Shown here one piece after another: positions 34,170 through 44,258 of a DNA stretch of 64,000 nt. How positions within the stretch are numbered: the first letter of the stretch is position 1; each line of letters opens with the position of its first letter. Both the position numbers and the translations under genes were made by a program. Source of the DNA: Eubacteriaceae bacterium Marseille-Q4139 (GTDB lineage: Bacteria; Bacillota; Clostridia; Lachnospirales; Lachnospiraceae). The DNA lies in NCBI GenBank assembly GCA_018223415.1, contig JAGTTQ010000001.1:2770365-2834364 (forward strand), read 5' to 3'. The notes beneath the pieces were generated by a model that worked only from the letters and a program-made list of their open reading frames with translations, ran no database searches and was not told the origin of the DNA.

Positions 34170-34712
34170 ATGAGAATTGTTGTAATTACCGGAAGCCCAC
34201 ACAAAAGAGGCACCTCCGCTTTGTTGGCGGACGAGTTCATACGTGGTGCGGAAGAAGCTGGGCACCGTGTCTACCGTTTTGATACCGCATTTGAGTGCGT
34301 TCACCCCTGCATTGGCTGTGAAACTTGCGAGTGCGGAAAAAAGCCTTGTGTTTTTAAGGACGGAATGATGCCATTATATGATGAGCTGAAAAAAGCCGAT
34401 ATGGTGGTGTTTGTTTCCCCTGTTTATTATCATGCCTTGTCTGCGCAAATAAAAATGGCAATCGACCGATTCCATGGGATAGAAATTGATTTGCAGCACC
34501 ATAGCAAGAAAGCCATGCTTATTCTTACTGCTGCTGCGGCAGCTCCCAGTGTTGCGGATGGAGCAATCCTCAGCCATAAAAGAACGCTAAAGCATCTGAA
34601 ATGGAGCGATGACGGACAGCTACTTGCGCTTGGATGCAATACGAGGTCTGATATAGAAAAAACGGATTATCCGGAACAAGCACATAAAATGGGGAGGAAC
34701 CTTGAAGAATGA
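34170..34712 (+). CDS. NAD(P)H-dependent flavin reductase / flavodoxin-fold protein
   Basis: A 180-residue flavodoxin-like fold protein with the FMN phosphate loop TGSPHKRGTSALLADEF, then a Cys-rich segment CVHPCIGCETCECGKKPC at about residues 45-62 followed by the FVSPVYYHALSAQIKMAIDRF flavin/dimer motif. This Cys-containing subgroup (iron-sulfur flavoprotein-like or NADPH-dependent FMN reductase) transfers electrons to flavins, quinones or xenobiotics. Start at ATG 34170 with GAGGAG nine bases upstream. The stop overlaps the OYE gene by four bases, so it may be that enzyme's electron donor. It has no counterpart left in the copy at 13.7 kb. Confidence 0.82.
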   Translation: MRIVVITGSPHKRGTSALLADEFIRGAEEAGHRVYRFDTAFECVHPCIGCETCECGKKPCVFKDGMMPLYDELKKADMVVFVSPVYYHALSAQIKMAIDRFHGIEIDLQHHSKKAMLILTAAAAAPSVADGAILSHKRTLKHLKWSDDGQLLALGCNTRSDIEKTDYPEQAHKMGRNLEE

Positions 34713-35692
34713 GCCTTGAATATCTTGGAACCCCATTAAAAGTTTGCGGCCATATCATCAAAAACAGAATTGTTGTTCCGCCTATGGCGAACTTTGCCCT
34801 ACGGGCGGGAGATGGATTTGTCAAACCGGGGCATTTGCAATACTATGGGGCTTATGCATCCGGTGGCGCAGGGCTTGTTATTGTGGAAGCCTGTACAGTG
34901 ATTTCTGTTCCTGATGTTCTGTCAGTCTATGATGACTCATGCATTGATGGTATGTCTAAATTGGCAGAAGTCATTTCCTCTGCGGGCGCTGTGCCGATGA
35001 TACAGCTCTTACATGACGGGCTATATATCTTGCAAGAGAACGAAATCGCACAAATCAGCCATATTGATTTCTTGCGGTATAAGCAGATGTTCATAGATGC
35101 CGCCCTACGCTGCAAAAAAGCTGGCTTTGCTGGAGTGGAGTTACACGCTGCCCACGGCTTTTACTTAAATCAGATTTTAGAGCGTAATTCCCGTACCGAT
35201 GAATACGGTGGTAGCTTTGCAAACAGGGTGCGTATTATTCGAGAACTGATACAGGAAATCAAGGAGCTCTGCGGCAAAAACTTCATCGTTGCGGTTCGAT
35301 TTGGCAATCCAAATTATGAAGAATTGCTCCAAATCGCTGCTGCAATCGAAGAAGCAGGAGGTGACCTGTTGGATGTCTCTACCGGCTGCAAAGGGTATGA
35401 AGGCGTTCCGTCAGATTTTGGATTTGATGCAAAAATATATGCTGCTTCTCTTGTGAAACGACAAGCGCGCATACCCGTGATTGGTGTCGGAAATATTTTT
35501 ACGGGAGAACAGGCAGAACAAATTTTGGAAAAGAGATATGCCGATATGATTGCCGTAGGACGGGGGCATTTATGTGATCCCGCGTGGGCCAATAAAGAGT
35601 TTGCAGGCCAACAGCCAAAGCTGTGTAGAAATTGCCGCAGATGTATGTGGTATGTGGATAGTAGAAAGTGTCCCGCATGTAAAGAAAGGTGA
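34709..35692 (+). CDS. OYE-family NADH:flavin oxidoreductase
   Basis: A 327-residue FMN TIM barrel of the old yellow enzyme family. It has VVPPMANFAL, VELHAAHGFYLNQILERNSRTDEYGGSFANR (substrate-binding HxxH-like region and signature), and the FMN phosphate site VGVGNIFTGEQAEQIL/MIAVGRGHLCDPAWANK. The C-terminus CRNCRRCMWYVDSRKCPAC keeps the iron-sulfur cysteines of the FadH/BaiCD type but the protein stops before the FAD/NAD domain. It reduces activated double bonds of an unknown substrate, using electrons perhaps from the preceding reductase. Coupled by ATGA overlap. Confidence 0.88.
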   Translation: MSLEYLGTPLKVCGHIIKNRIVVPPMANFALRAGDGFVKPGHLQYYGAYASGGAGLVIVEACTVISVPDVLSVYDDSCIDGMSKLAEVISSAGAVPMIQLLHDGLYILQENEIAQISHIDFLRYKQMFIDAALRCKKAGFAGVELHAAHGFYLNQILERNSRTDEYGGSFANRVRIIRELIQEIKELCGKNFIVAVRFGNPNYEELLQIAAAIEEAGGDLLDVSTGCKGYEGVPSDFGFDAKIYAASLVKRQARIPVIGVGNIFTGEQAEQILEKRYADMIAVGRGHLCDPAWANKEFAGQQPKLCRNCRRCMWYVDSRKCPACKER

Positions 35693-35702
35693 GGATTAGA
35701 AA

Positions 35703-36122
35703 ATGGAGCATAGAGTAAAGGTTACTGTATTAGACAAAAAATTGTTTCCTGAATTACAGGCGCAGTATTGCGCTGTACCGGATAGTGGCAAATGCCCCTG
35801 CTATAATGTGGGCGATGAGTTTCTGTTTTATCGCAACGATGAACGGGATGATTTTTGGCACATGGGAGCGGGTACGCTTATAAAAAGCGGAAAAACGGAT
35901 GATGGCGTACTGCAATCCCCTGGGACGATGCACTGCGGCTCGCAGGGGGTTCCGTTTTGTTCGGAAGCATGGGACGCCATCAGCAGATATATTTATTCTG
36001 CGTTACAAGGCGGAGCAATTATGCGTGGATGGACAAATGACGATAAAGTTATGATTGCATGCTGCAACGATGGTACCAGGCCGGTCATTTTCAAAGTCGA
36101 ACGTATAGATGTAGAGGAATAG
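35703..36122 (+). CDS. TIGR04076 family protein (copy 2)
   Basis: A 139-residue TIGR04076 protein, about 90% identical in protein to copy 1 (13954-14376). Conserved cysteines occur in KCPCYN, MHCG, PFC and ACCNDG, spaced as for a metal or iron-sulfur site. Function is unknown; as third gene of a Crp/Fnr-linked redox operon it may bind a metal or a redox cofactor. The GTGAGGAT site nine bases before the ATG is shared with copy 1. It is followed immediately by a broken third family member. Confidence 0.87.
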   Translation: MEHRVKVTVLDKKLFPELQAQYCAVPDSGKCPCYNVGDEFLFYRNDERDDFWHMGAGTLIKSGKTDDGVLQSPGTMHCGSQGVPFCSEAWDAISRYIYSALQGGAIMRGWTNDDKVMIACCNDGTRPVIFKVERIDVEE

Positions 36123-36124
36123 CT

Positions 36125-36356
36125 ATGAGCATAAAGATAAAAATTACCGTTCTAAAGCGCGGGTATGAAAAGAACTGGTAGAGAGCTTTTTGGAAAATCC
36201 CCAAACAGGTAAGTGTCCTGTTTTTCAAGAAGGTCAAACGTTTCTTGTTACACGCGAAAACTACAATAATTTTCCATATGAAAACAACTTTTGCGTAGCG
36301 GCATGGGATGTAATAAAAATTAAAGTTTACGCCGGTTTGCAGGGCGGCAATTTTTA
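36125..36356 (+). pseudogene. Frameshifted TIGR04076-like pseudogene
   Basis: ATG 36125 opens MSIKIKITVLKRGYEKNW, then a TAG at 36179. A second frame continues with VESFLENPQTGKCPVFQEGQTFLV and NNFCVAAWDVIKIKVYAGLQGGNF. Together these follow the family order (KVTVL, GKCP..GxxF, C.EAWD.I..YIYAALQGG) but need a frameshift and lack the C-terminal CCNDG part. It directly follows copy 2, so it is a decayed tandem paralogue. Confidence 0.65.
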
Positions 36357-36533
36357 TTGGAATCTGTGGTTAAATATACATTGCCTGAAAATGAAACACA
36401 GATTTTTGCCTCAAAATATAAATTATATTTGCCGAGCGAGGAGGAACTATTGCGGGAATTAAATCAGGAATATCAGGCACTAGAAGCCGGCAAGTTAGGG
36501 GAAGAAGCAATTGGGGCCGCGAAAAAAGATTAG
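36357..36533 (+). pseudogene. C-terminal remnant of a YhcG/DUF1016 PDDEXK nuclease
   Basis: A third frame ending at the TAG 36531-36533 reads LESVVKYTLPENETQIFASK then YKLYLPSEEELLRELNQEY. This matches the conserved end of YhcG-type (DUF1016) PDDEXK nucleases. Only about 58 codons remain, joined directly to the broken TIGR04076 frame, so it marks a recombination junction. No nuclease core is present. Confidence 0.6.
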
Positions 36534-36640
36534 ATTTTGCATCGAGACCGTGCAATATACACCCCATTAAGAAGATATCATGGTGAAATTTATACGGTAA
36601 AGAAATGGTGCCGGAAGATAAAAAACAGGAGGAGAAGAAC

Positions 36641-37186
36641 ATGATACTTTCAGACAGGACACTGATAAAAATGCTTAAGGAGCGGACGCTCTCTGTCAGC
36701 CCTCTGGAACCTGAACAGATACAGCCTGCCAGCATTGATATCCGGATCGGGAACACGTACAGCATTGCAGAGGACTCCCCGTCCGGGATCATACGCTTAA
36801 GCGAAGAAGCCGCATACAGGCAGATTACTGCTGACAAGTATATCCTTCTTCCAGGGCAGTTCGTATTGGCTACGACAATGGAGTTTGTGGAACTTCCCGA
36901 TAATCTGACAGCATTTGTCGAGGGGCGCAGTTCCCTCGGACGCCTGGGATTGTTCATTCAAAATGCCGGTTGGGTGGATCCTGGTTTCAAGGGAGAAATC
37001 ACGCTGGAGCTGTTTAATGCCAGCAGATGTGCCATTGAACTGACGGCAGGGCGCCGTATCGGGCAGCTGGTATTTGCACAGCTTGACGATCACGCCTTAA
37101 ATCCCTATCAGGGGAAGTACCAGGGGCAAAGAGGCGCAACAGGATCGAGGGTATTCTTAGATAACGACAGCACAGGAAACAGGTAA
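36641..37186 (+). CDS. dcd: dCTP deaminase (dUTP-forming)
   Basis: A 181-residue trimeric enzyme that deaminates dCTP to dUTP for thymidylate synthesis. It has VEGRSSLGRLGLFIQ, AGWVDPGFKGEITLELFN (the catalytic glutamate lies in the TLEL part) and the C-terminal YQGQRGATGS nucleotide-closing tail. The start at 36641 follows AGGAGGAG by six bases; a GTG upstream at 36605 would add twelve residues. It lies beside gene debris, so it may be an acquired copy, and ends at a good terminator. Confidence 0.93.
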   Translation: MILSDRTLIKMLKERTLSVSPLEPEQIQPASIDIRIGNTYSIAEDSPSGIIRLSEEAAYRQITADKYILLPGQFVLATTMEFVELPDNLTAFVEGRSSLGRLGLFIQNAGWVDPGFKGEITLELFNASRCAIELTAGRRIGQLVFAQLDDHALNPYQGKYQGQRGATGSRVFLDNDSTGNR

Positions 37187-37249
37187 ACGTCTCACCCCAT
37201 CTGATGCTGAACCAGAAAAACGTCTGAATTCGGAACCGATCAACACAGC

Positions 37250-37289
37250 AAAAAGCCCATACCCGCAAAAACGCAGGCGTGGGCTTTTT
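37250..37289 (+). terminator. Terminator after dcd
   Basis: Hairpin with arms AAAAAGCCCATACCC and GCGTGGGCTTTTT (G-U pairs), T run on the right and A run on the left, so it can serve both strands. The flavodoxin gene on the minus strand ends nearby. Confidence 0.75.
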
Positions 37290-37319
37290 CACTTCCCTAT
37301 TATAATGCCAGAATCCCGT

Positions 37320-37820
37320 TTACCGGCCAAACAGCTCCTTCGCCTTCTCTGCAAATCTTGTCCCGAAAATTGGGAACAGCTCTTTTCCAGTCATCTCCGG
37401 GCCGAAGCAGACGGGGCCAAGGTGGATGAACGGGGTTCCGAGGCTGGTGCCGCCGGAGTAGATGAGCATGCCTTTTACGAGAAGCTGAACGAGAATGCTC
37501 TCGATGGTCATGACCGGGCCGCCCTGGGGCATGTTGGCCGTTGCGAAAGCGCCGCCCAGCTTACCGGCCATCTTGCAGGGGCAGGTGTCCAGCCATTTTT
37601 TCATCTGCCATGCCTCAGAAGCATAGTAATCCGGCGTTCCGAACAGGACGCCGACGGATTCGTTTAAGGCGGCTATGTAGGAATCTTTGTTCTCTTCAAA
37701 GGAATCGACCGGGATTAAAACGGCTTCCATGCCCTCTACGGCCTCGATTCCTTTTTTGATCTCTTCGGCCATCTGCTTTGTGCGGCCGGAAGCGGAAAAA
37801 TATACGACAGAAATTTTCAT
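37320..37820 (-). CDS. Flavodoxin family protein
   Basis: A 166-residue flavodoxin-fold protein with the N-terminal FMN phosphate loop VVYFSASGRTKQMAEEI, VLFGTPDYYASEAWQMKKWLD and GGAFATANMPQGGP, typical of WrbA-like and NAD(P)H-dependent oxidoreductases. It binds FMN and carries one or two electrons; partner unknown. Start at ATG 37820 with AAAGGAGG eight bases upstream; the longer frame to 37868 is not needed. It stands alone, downstream of hpf on the same strand, with an 82-base gap. Confidence 0.85.
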   Translation of the reverse strand: MKISVVYFSASGRTKQMAEEIKKGIEAVEGMEAVLIPVDSFEENKDSYIAALNESVGVLFGTPDYYASEAWQMKKWLDTCPCKMAGKLGGAFATANMPQGGPVMTIESILVQLLVKGMLIYSGGTSLGTPFIHLGPVCFGPEMTGKELFPIFGTRFAEKAKELFGR

Positions 37821-37902
37821 AGTGTCCTCCTTTAAAATGCCGATGCGGATTGTCCCGCATCGGCACATCGTATGGCTTGTCCATCTGGGAAACGGTGTTT
37901 CC

Positions 37903-38430
37903 TTAGAATTCCGGCTCGATCAGGCCGTAGGAATTTGCTTTTCTCTTGTAAACCACGTTGACCTCGTTGGTTTCCGCATTGAGGAACATGAAGAAATTGT
38001 GGCCTAAAAGTTCCATCTGGATACAGGCCTCCTCGGGATCCATGGGTTTCATGGCGAACCGTTTCGTCTTTACGATTTTTACGGTTTCTTCAGCCTCTGC
38101 TTCTTCTTTCAGAAATGCCTCGCTGAAGGAGAGGGCGCTCTGTTTCTTATCAATCAGTTTCGTCTTGTATTTTTTGATCTGACGCTCGATAATCTCTTCC
38201 ACCAGGTCGATGGAAACGTACATATCGCTGCTGTCCTGCTCGGCACGGATAATGTGGCCTTTGACGGGGATTGTCACCTCGATTTTCTGGCGTCCCTTCT
38301 CAACGCTCATTGTTACCTGGATTTCCGTGTCCGGTGAAAAATAACGCTCCAGCTTGCCGATCTTTCCCTCTACTGCATCTCTCAGACCCTGAGTGATGTC
38401 GATGTTTTTTCCGCTGATGATATAACGCAT
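37903..38430 (-). CDS. hpf: Ribosome hibernation promoting factor, long form
   Basis: A 175-residue protein. The N-terminal domain (MRYIISGKNIDITQGLRDAVEGKIGKLERYF) binds the decoding centre of the 30S subunit, and the C-terminal domain (about 118-175, AMKPMDPEEACIQMELLGHNFFMFLNAETNEVNVVY) dimerises to join two 70S ribosomes into inactive 100S particles. This long form is usual in Firmicutes. AAGGAG lies ten bases before the ATG. The upstream region holds tandem hairpin repeats, whose first arm gives a TATAAT on the minus strand 33 bases before the start. Confidence 0.93.
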   Translation of the reverse strand: MRYIISGKNIDITQGLRDAVEGKIGKLERYFSPDTEIQVTMSVEKGRQKIEVTIPVKGHIIRAEQDSSDMYVSIDLVEEIIERQIKKYKTKLIDKKQSALSFSEAFLKEEAEAEETVKIVKTKRFAMKPMDPEEACIQMELLGHNFFMFLNAETNEVNVVYKRKANSYGLIEPEF

Positions 38431-38460
38431 AGAATCAACTCCTTCTTACTGGGATTGTTT

Positions 38461-38757
38461 CATTATACCATGTCCGCTGCGCGGCCATGGAGCCTCCGGC
38501 GGATTTTAGCACCCGGCTTTCCGCGGCGGGCGCGGAAACCGGTATGTGCAGGTATAATGTTCACACTGTGAACATTATACCATGTCCGCTGCGCGGCCAT
38601 GGGCCTCCGGCGGAACTTAGCGCCTGGATTTCTGCGGCAAGCGCAGAAACCAGAATGCGCAGGTATAATGCCCGCTTTGCGGTCATTATACCATGTCCGC
38701 GGCCGCAGCCTGACGGATATTGTGCCGGATTTTTCCACGGCACATGCAGGTATAATG
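38461..38757. repeat. Three tandem hairpin repeats, about 112 bases each
   Basis: Units start at 38461, 38573 and 38684 and each begins CATTATACCATGTCCGC and ends AGGTATAATG, so each unit is bounded by 9-base inverted repeats. Units 1 and 2 carry an inner stem at the same offset: TTTCCGCG/CGCGGAAA in unit 1 and TTTCTGCG/CGCAGAAA in unit 2, a compensatory change that keeps pairing. Unit 3 is shorter and has a different stem, TGTGCCG/CGGCACA. Where units meet, GGTATAATGTTCAC and GTGAACATTATACC make a 14-base perfect hairpin (38551-38581); the second junction (38662-38692) has one mismatch. Confidence 0.85.
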
Positions 38758-38992
38758 TCTAGTATTAGTATAGCATATGTTTCAGTGAAAAACAATTCAT
38801 TTTGTAAAAAGTTTATACAATTTAAGAAAGAAAAATAAAGTATTTGTACGATAGGCGGGCCGCGACAGGATGCGGCATTTGTCAAGGGATTTCGCGCGGA
38901 AAAATGTCGGAAAAGGGAATTTTATGAGATGTGTACAAAAATGTGAAAAAAATCCGTTTGCTGGAAAACCGTGTCCGGAATGTGTAAAAAAT

Positions 38993-39107
38993 TGTGGATA
39001 ATGTGGATAACTTGGTGTATAACTGCATTTTAACGCAAAATGGGGCCTGGGGCGGGTGGACAACTTTCAACAACTTCCTTGTGGATAATTGTGGATAAAG
39101 TGGATAA
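38993..39107 (+). promoter_or_regulatory. Cluster of DnaA boxes upstream of secA
   Basis: Four exact TGTGGATAA sites (reverse complement TTATCCACA, the DnaA-box consensus) lie at 38993-39001, 39002-39010, 39080-39088 and 39090-39098, and AGTGGATAA lies at 39099-39107. All point the same way and are spaced 9-10 bases within two groups. dnaA and dnaN are not nearby, so this is not the usual origin. Confidence 0.75.
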
Positions 39108-39253
39108 GACGAAAATCGAATGTATGATTTGTGCAATTTGTCTGGTTTACAATAAAAACTTATTTTATGTAACCAGGAAACACGATTCGACAGGAGCTGT
39201 CTGGGGGAGCGGCAGCGAAATTATGACTAAATTGTTAAAAAAATAGGAAGGGA

Positions 39254-39282
39254 TTGAATAAAACGCGGGAAGGTGCTAGAAT
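39254..39282 (+). promoter_or_regulatory. Predicted sigma-A promoter of secA
   Basis: TTGAAT (39254-39259), 17 bases, TAGAAT (39277-39282), about 65 bases before the secA start and 150 bases after the DnaA-box cluster. Confidence 0.6.
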
Positions 39283-39346
39283 ATATAAGATTGTATCATA
39301 GGGAACCAGACCAATTTTTCAATAAATGTATTTAGGAGCGAGCAGA

Positions 39347-41929
<2,583 letters not shown>

Positions 41930-41944
41930 GAGAGGACGGCAAGT

Positions 41945-43081
41945 ATGGTTGAGTTAGACCAGTTCAAGTACACCTTATCCACGTATGAAAAGCCCTTAAA
42001 GGAGGTGCGGGATTCCTTAAATCTCGATGCCAAGCTGCAAAGAATCGACGAGCTTGACAAGACCATGGAGGAGCCGAGCTTCTGGGAGGACGCGGAAACC
42101 TCCACCCGCCTTGTGAAGGAAGCGAAGAACCTGAAGGATACGGTTGAGGAATTTCATAAGCTCCAGAACCAGTACGAGGAAATCGAGCTGATGCTGGAGA
42201 TGGGATATGAGGAGAATGATCCGGAAATCATTCCTGAAATTCAGAAGATGATGGATGCGTTCACGACGGAACTGGACGCTCTGCGCCTTCGGACTCTTCT
42301 TACAGGGGAATACGACAGCAACAATGCGATTCTGAGGTTAAACGCGGGAGCCGGCGGCACCGAGGCCTGCGACTGGTGCAGCATGCTTTACCGCATGTAC
42401 TGCCGGTGGGCCGAGAGCAAAGGCTTTACCACGGAGGTGCTCGACTTCCTCGACGGCGAGGAGGCCGGCATCAAGTCCGTGACGGTGCAGATCAACGGCG
42501 TCAACGTGTTCGGATATTTAAAATCCGAGCGCGGCGTCCACCGTCTCGTGCGGATTTCCCCGTTCAACGCCAACGGAAAGCGCCAGACGTCCTTCGTGTC
42601 CTGCGACGTGATGCCGGACATCGAGGAAGACCTGGATGTGGAGATCAACCAGGACGACCTGCGTATCGACACCTACCGCTCCAGCGGCGCCGGCGGCCAG
42701 CACATCAACAAGACGTCGTCGGCCGTCCGGATTACCCATATCCCGACGGGAATCGTCGTCCAGTGCCAGAATGAGCGTTCCCAGTTCCAGAATAAGGATA
42801 AGGCCATGCAGATGTTGAAGGCCAAGCTTTACATGCTGAAGCAGCAGGAGAACGCCGAGAAGATTTCCGACATCCGCGGCGACGTGAAGGAGATCGGATG
42901 GGGAAGCCAGATCCGCTCCTATGTGCTTCAGCCGTACACGTTAATCAAAGACCACCGGACGGGCTACGAGAGCGGAAACGTAAACAGTGTCCTGGACGGC
43001 GGCCTGGACGGCTTTATCAGTGCTTACTTAAAGTGGGAGAGCCTCGGAAGGCCCCAGGTGAAAGGCGGAGACCTGGAATAA
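41945..43081 (+). CDS. prfB: Peptide chain release factor 2
   Basis: RF2 recognises UAA and UGA stop codons and triggers peptide release. The 378-residue frame holds the anticodon-like SPF tripeptide (VRISPFNANGKRQTS) and the catalytic GGQ (SSGAGGQHINKTSSAVRITH). In many bacteria prfB needs a programmed +1 frameshift near codon 25 at an in-frame UGA. Here the region VRDSLNLDAKLQRI reads straight through with no UGA, so the autoregulatory frameshift is absent. A relic-looking AAGGAGG lies at 41998-42004, within the coding sequence. secA is 15 bases upstream. Confidence 0.96.
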   Translation: MVELDQFKYTLSTYEKPLKEVRDSLNLDAKLQRIDELDKTMEEPSFWEDAETSTRLVKEAKNLKDTVEEFHKLQNQYEEIELMLEMGYEENDPEIIPEIQKMMDAFTTELDALRLRTLLTGEYDSNNAILRLNAGAGGTEACDWCSMLYRMYCRWAESKGFTTEVLDFLDGEEAGIKSVTVQINGVNVFGYLKSERGVHRLVRISPFNANGKRQTSFVSCDVMPDIEEDLDVEINQDDLRIDTYRSSGAGGQHINKTSSAVRITHIPTGIVVQCQNERSQFQNKDKAMQMLKAKLYMLKQQENAEKISDIRGDVKEIGWGSQIRSYVLQPYTLIKDHRTGYESGNVNSVLDGGLDGFISAYLKWESLGRPQVKGGDLE

Positions 43082-43108
43082 TCTTAACATAATATAAGAA
43101 GACCTTGT

Positions 43109-43138
43109 GCCGGAGAATACGAAACCGTGTTTTCCGGC
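43109..43138 (+). terminator. Terminator of secA-prfB
   Basis: Arms GCCGGAGAATACG and CGTGTTTTCCGGC (with G-U pairs), loop AAAC, followed by TTTTTTTATT. Confidence 0.85.
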
Positions 43139-43198
43139 TTTTTTTATTGCATCTTATCTCACCTGCATTTACATTCGGCAGAATTTCTTGATTTTCAT

Positions 43199-43226
43199 TT
43201 TACACGGATCTTACAAAGATGTTACG
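43199..43226 (+). promoter_or_regulatory. Candidate Pho-box direct repeats before pstS
   Basis: TTTACA (43199-43204), CTTACA (43210-43215) and GTTACG (43221-43226) are spaced exactly 11 bases start to start, the arrangement of PhoP-type boxes. A -10-like TATTGT lies at 43267-43272, a little further away than usual. Confidence 0.5.
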
Positions 43227-43321
43227 GCTCTGTGGTGTTTCATTCCCCGGGAAAATGGTAAAACCTTATTGTACAGAGAAAAGAAAAAACGAAAAAGGAA
43301 TCCATGAGGAGGAAAAAGATT

Positions 43322-44254
43322 ATGAAAATCAGAAAATTGATTGCACTTACGGGAGCTGCCCTGCTGGCGATGAGCGCCATGACGGGATGCGGCAGCCAGG
43401 AGACAGAGACGACAGCAGCCACCACGGCTGAGACCACCACGGAAACAGAGACAACAACTGCTGGTGAAACCACGACGGAGGCAGAAACGACAACGGCAGA
43501 GGCGGCAGAGGAAGCACTTTCCGGCAGCATCTCCATGTCCGGCTCCACTTCCATGGAGAAGGTAGCAAACGCCCTTCGTGAAAGCTTCATGGAGAAATAC
43601 CCGGACGTATCCGTTTCCGTAGAGTTCACCGGTTCTTCCGCAGGCGTTGAGGCCGTGCTTTCCGGCACCAGCGACATCGGAAACTCTTCCAGAAACTTAA
43701 CGGATGACGAGAAGTCCGCAGGCGCTGTGGAAAATATCATGGCAATCGACGGAATTGCCGTTGCCGTTGATACGGCCAACACGGTTACGAACCTGACAAA
43801 GGATCAGCTTACGGAAATTTACACCGGCGCAGTCACCAACTGGAGCGCAGTCGGCGGCGAGGATATGCCGATTGTCGTAGTGGGACGCGAGGCTGGTTCC
43901 GGTACGAGAGGCGCTTTTGAGGAAATCCTTGGAGTAGAAGATCAGTGCGCTTACGCAAACGAGCTGGACAGCACAGGCGCCGTTATGGCAAAGGTTGCCT
44001 CCACGCCGGGCGCCATCGGCTACATCTCCCTGGACGCCATTGATGATTCCGTGGCAGTCCTCCAGCTCGACGGCGTAGACGCGACGGCTGAGAACATCAA
44101 GGCCGGCACCTACTTCTTAAACCGCCCGTTCGTAATGGCTACCAATGGAGAAATCTCCGCTCAGAGCGACCTGATTCAGGCATGGTTCGAGTATGTGTTC
44201 TCCGCAGAAGGCCAGGAAGTTGTTGCAAACGCAGGACTGATTACGGTGGAATAA
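43322..44254 (+). CDS. pstS: Phosphate ABC transporter, substrate-binding lipoprotein
   Basis: A 310-residue lipoprotein that captures phosphate outside the cell. The signal peptide ends in a lipobox, MSAMTGC, with lipidated Cys22. A Thr/Glu/Ala-rich linker of about 45 residues follows (repeated ETTT units). The binding domain then has SGSTSMEKVANAL, EFTGSSAGVEAVLSGTSDIGNSSR and VVGREAGSGTRGAFEEI, all phosphate-contacting loops. Start at ATG 43322 with GAGGAGG upstream. It heads pstSCAB-phoU; expression is likely phosphate-controlled through the box upstream. Confidence 0.95.
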   Translation: MKIRKLIALTGAALLAMSAMTGCGSQETETTAATTAETTTETETTTAGETTTEAETTTAEAAEEALSGSISMSGSTSMEKVANALRESFMEKYPDVSVSVEFTGSSAGVEAVLSGTSDIGNSSRNLTDDEKSAGAVENIMAIDGIAVAVDTANTVTNLTKDQLTEIYTGAVTNWSAVGGEDMPIVVVGREAGSGTRGAFEEILGVEDQCAYANELDSTGAVMAKVASTPGAIGYISLDAIDDSVAVLQLDGVDATAENIKAGTYFLNRPFVMATNGEISAQSDLIQAWFEYVFSAEGQEVVANAGLITVE

Positions 44255-44258
44255 TAAC

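Larger units (their letters stand above)
38431..39346. other. 0.9-kb intergenic region between hpf and secA
   Basis: No convincing gene lies here. The left part (38461-38757) is a set of three tandem hairpin-rich repeats; the right part is A+T-rich with five DnaA-box-like sites (38993-39107) and the secA promoter. The ORFs crossing the repeats (for example 38463-38885 minus) have repetitive, Arg/Ala-rich products and no RBS, so they are translation shadows of the repeats. Confidence 0.75.

Noticed and set aside
36190..36462. 90-residue intact gene
   Set aside because: It joins a broken TIGR04076 frame to out-of-frame YhcG sequence.
38461..38757. CRISPR array
   Set aside because: Repeats are about 112 bases, directly tandem with only three units, and lack unique spacers or cas genes.
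38463..38885. 140-codon minus-strand frame over the hairpin repeats
   Set aside because: Its product is Arg/Ala-rich and repeats along with the DNA repeats; no RBS. It is a shadow of the repeats.
38993..39107. DnaA-box cluster as the chromosomal origin
   Set aside because: dnaA, dnaN, recF and gyrB are not nearby and the flanking genes (hpf, secA) are not usual oriC neighbours.
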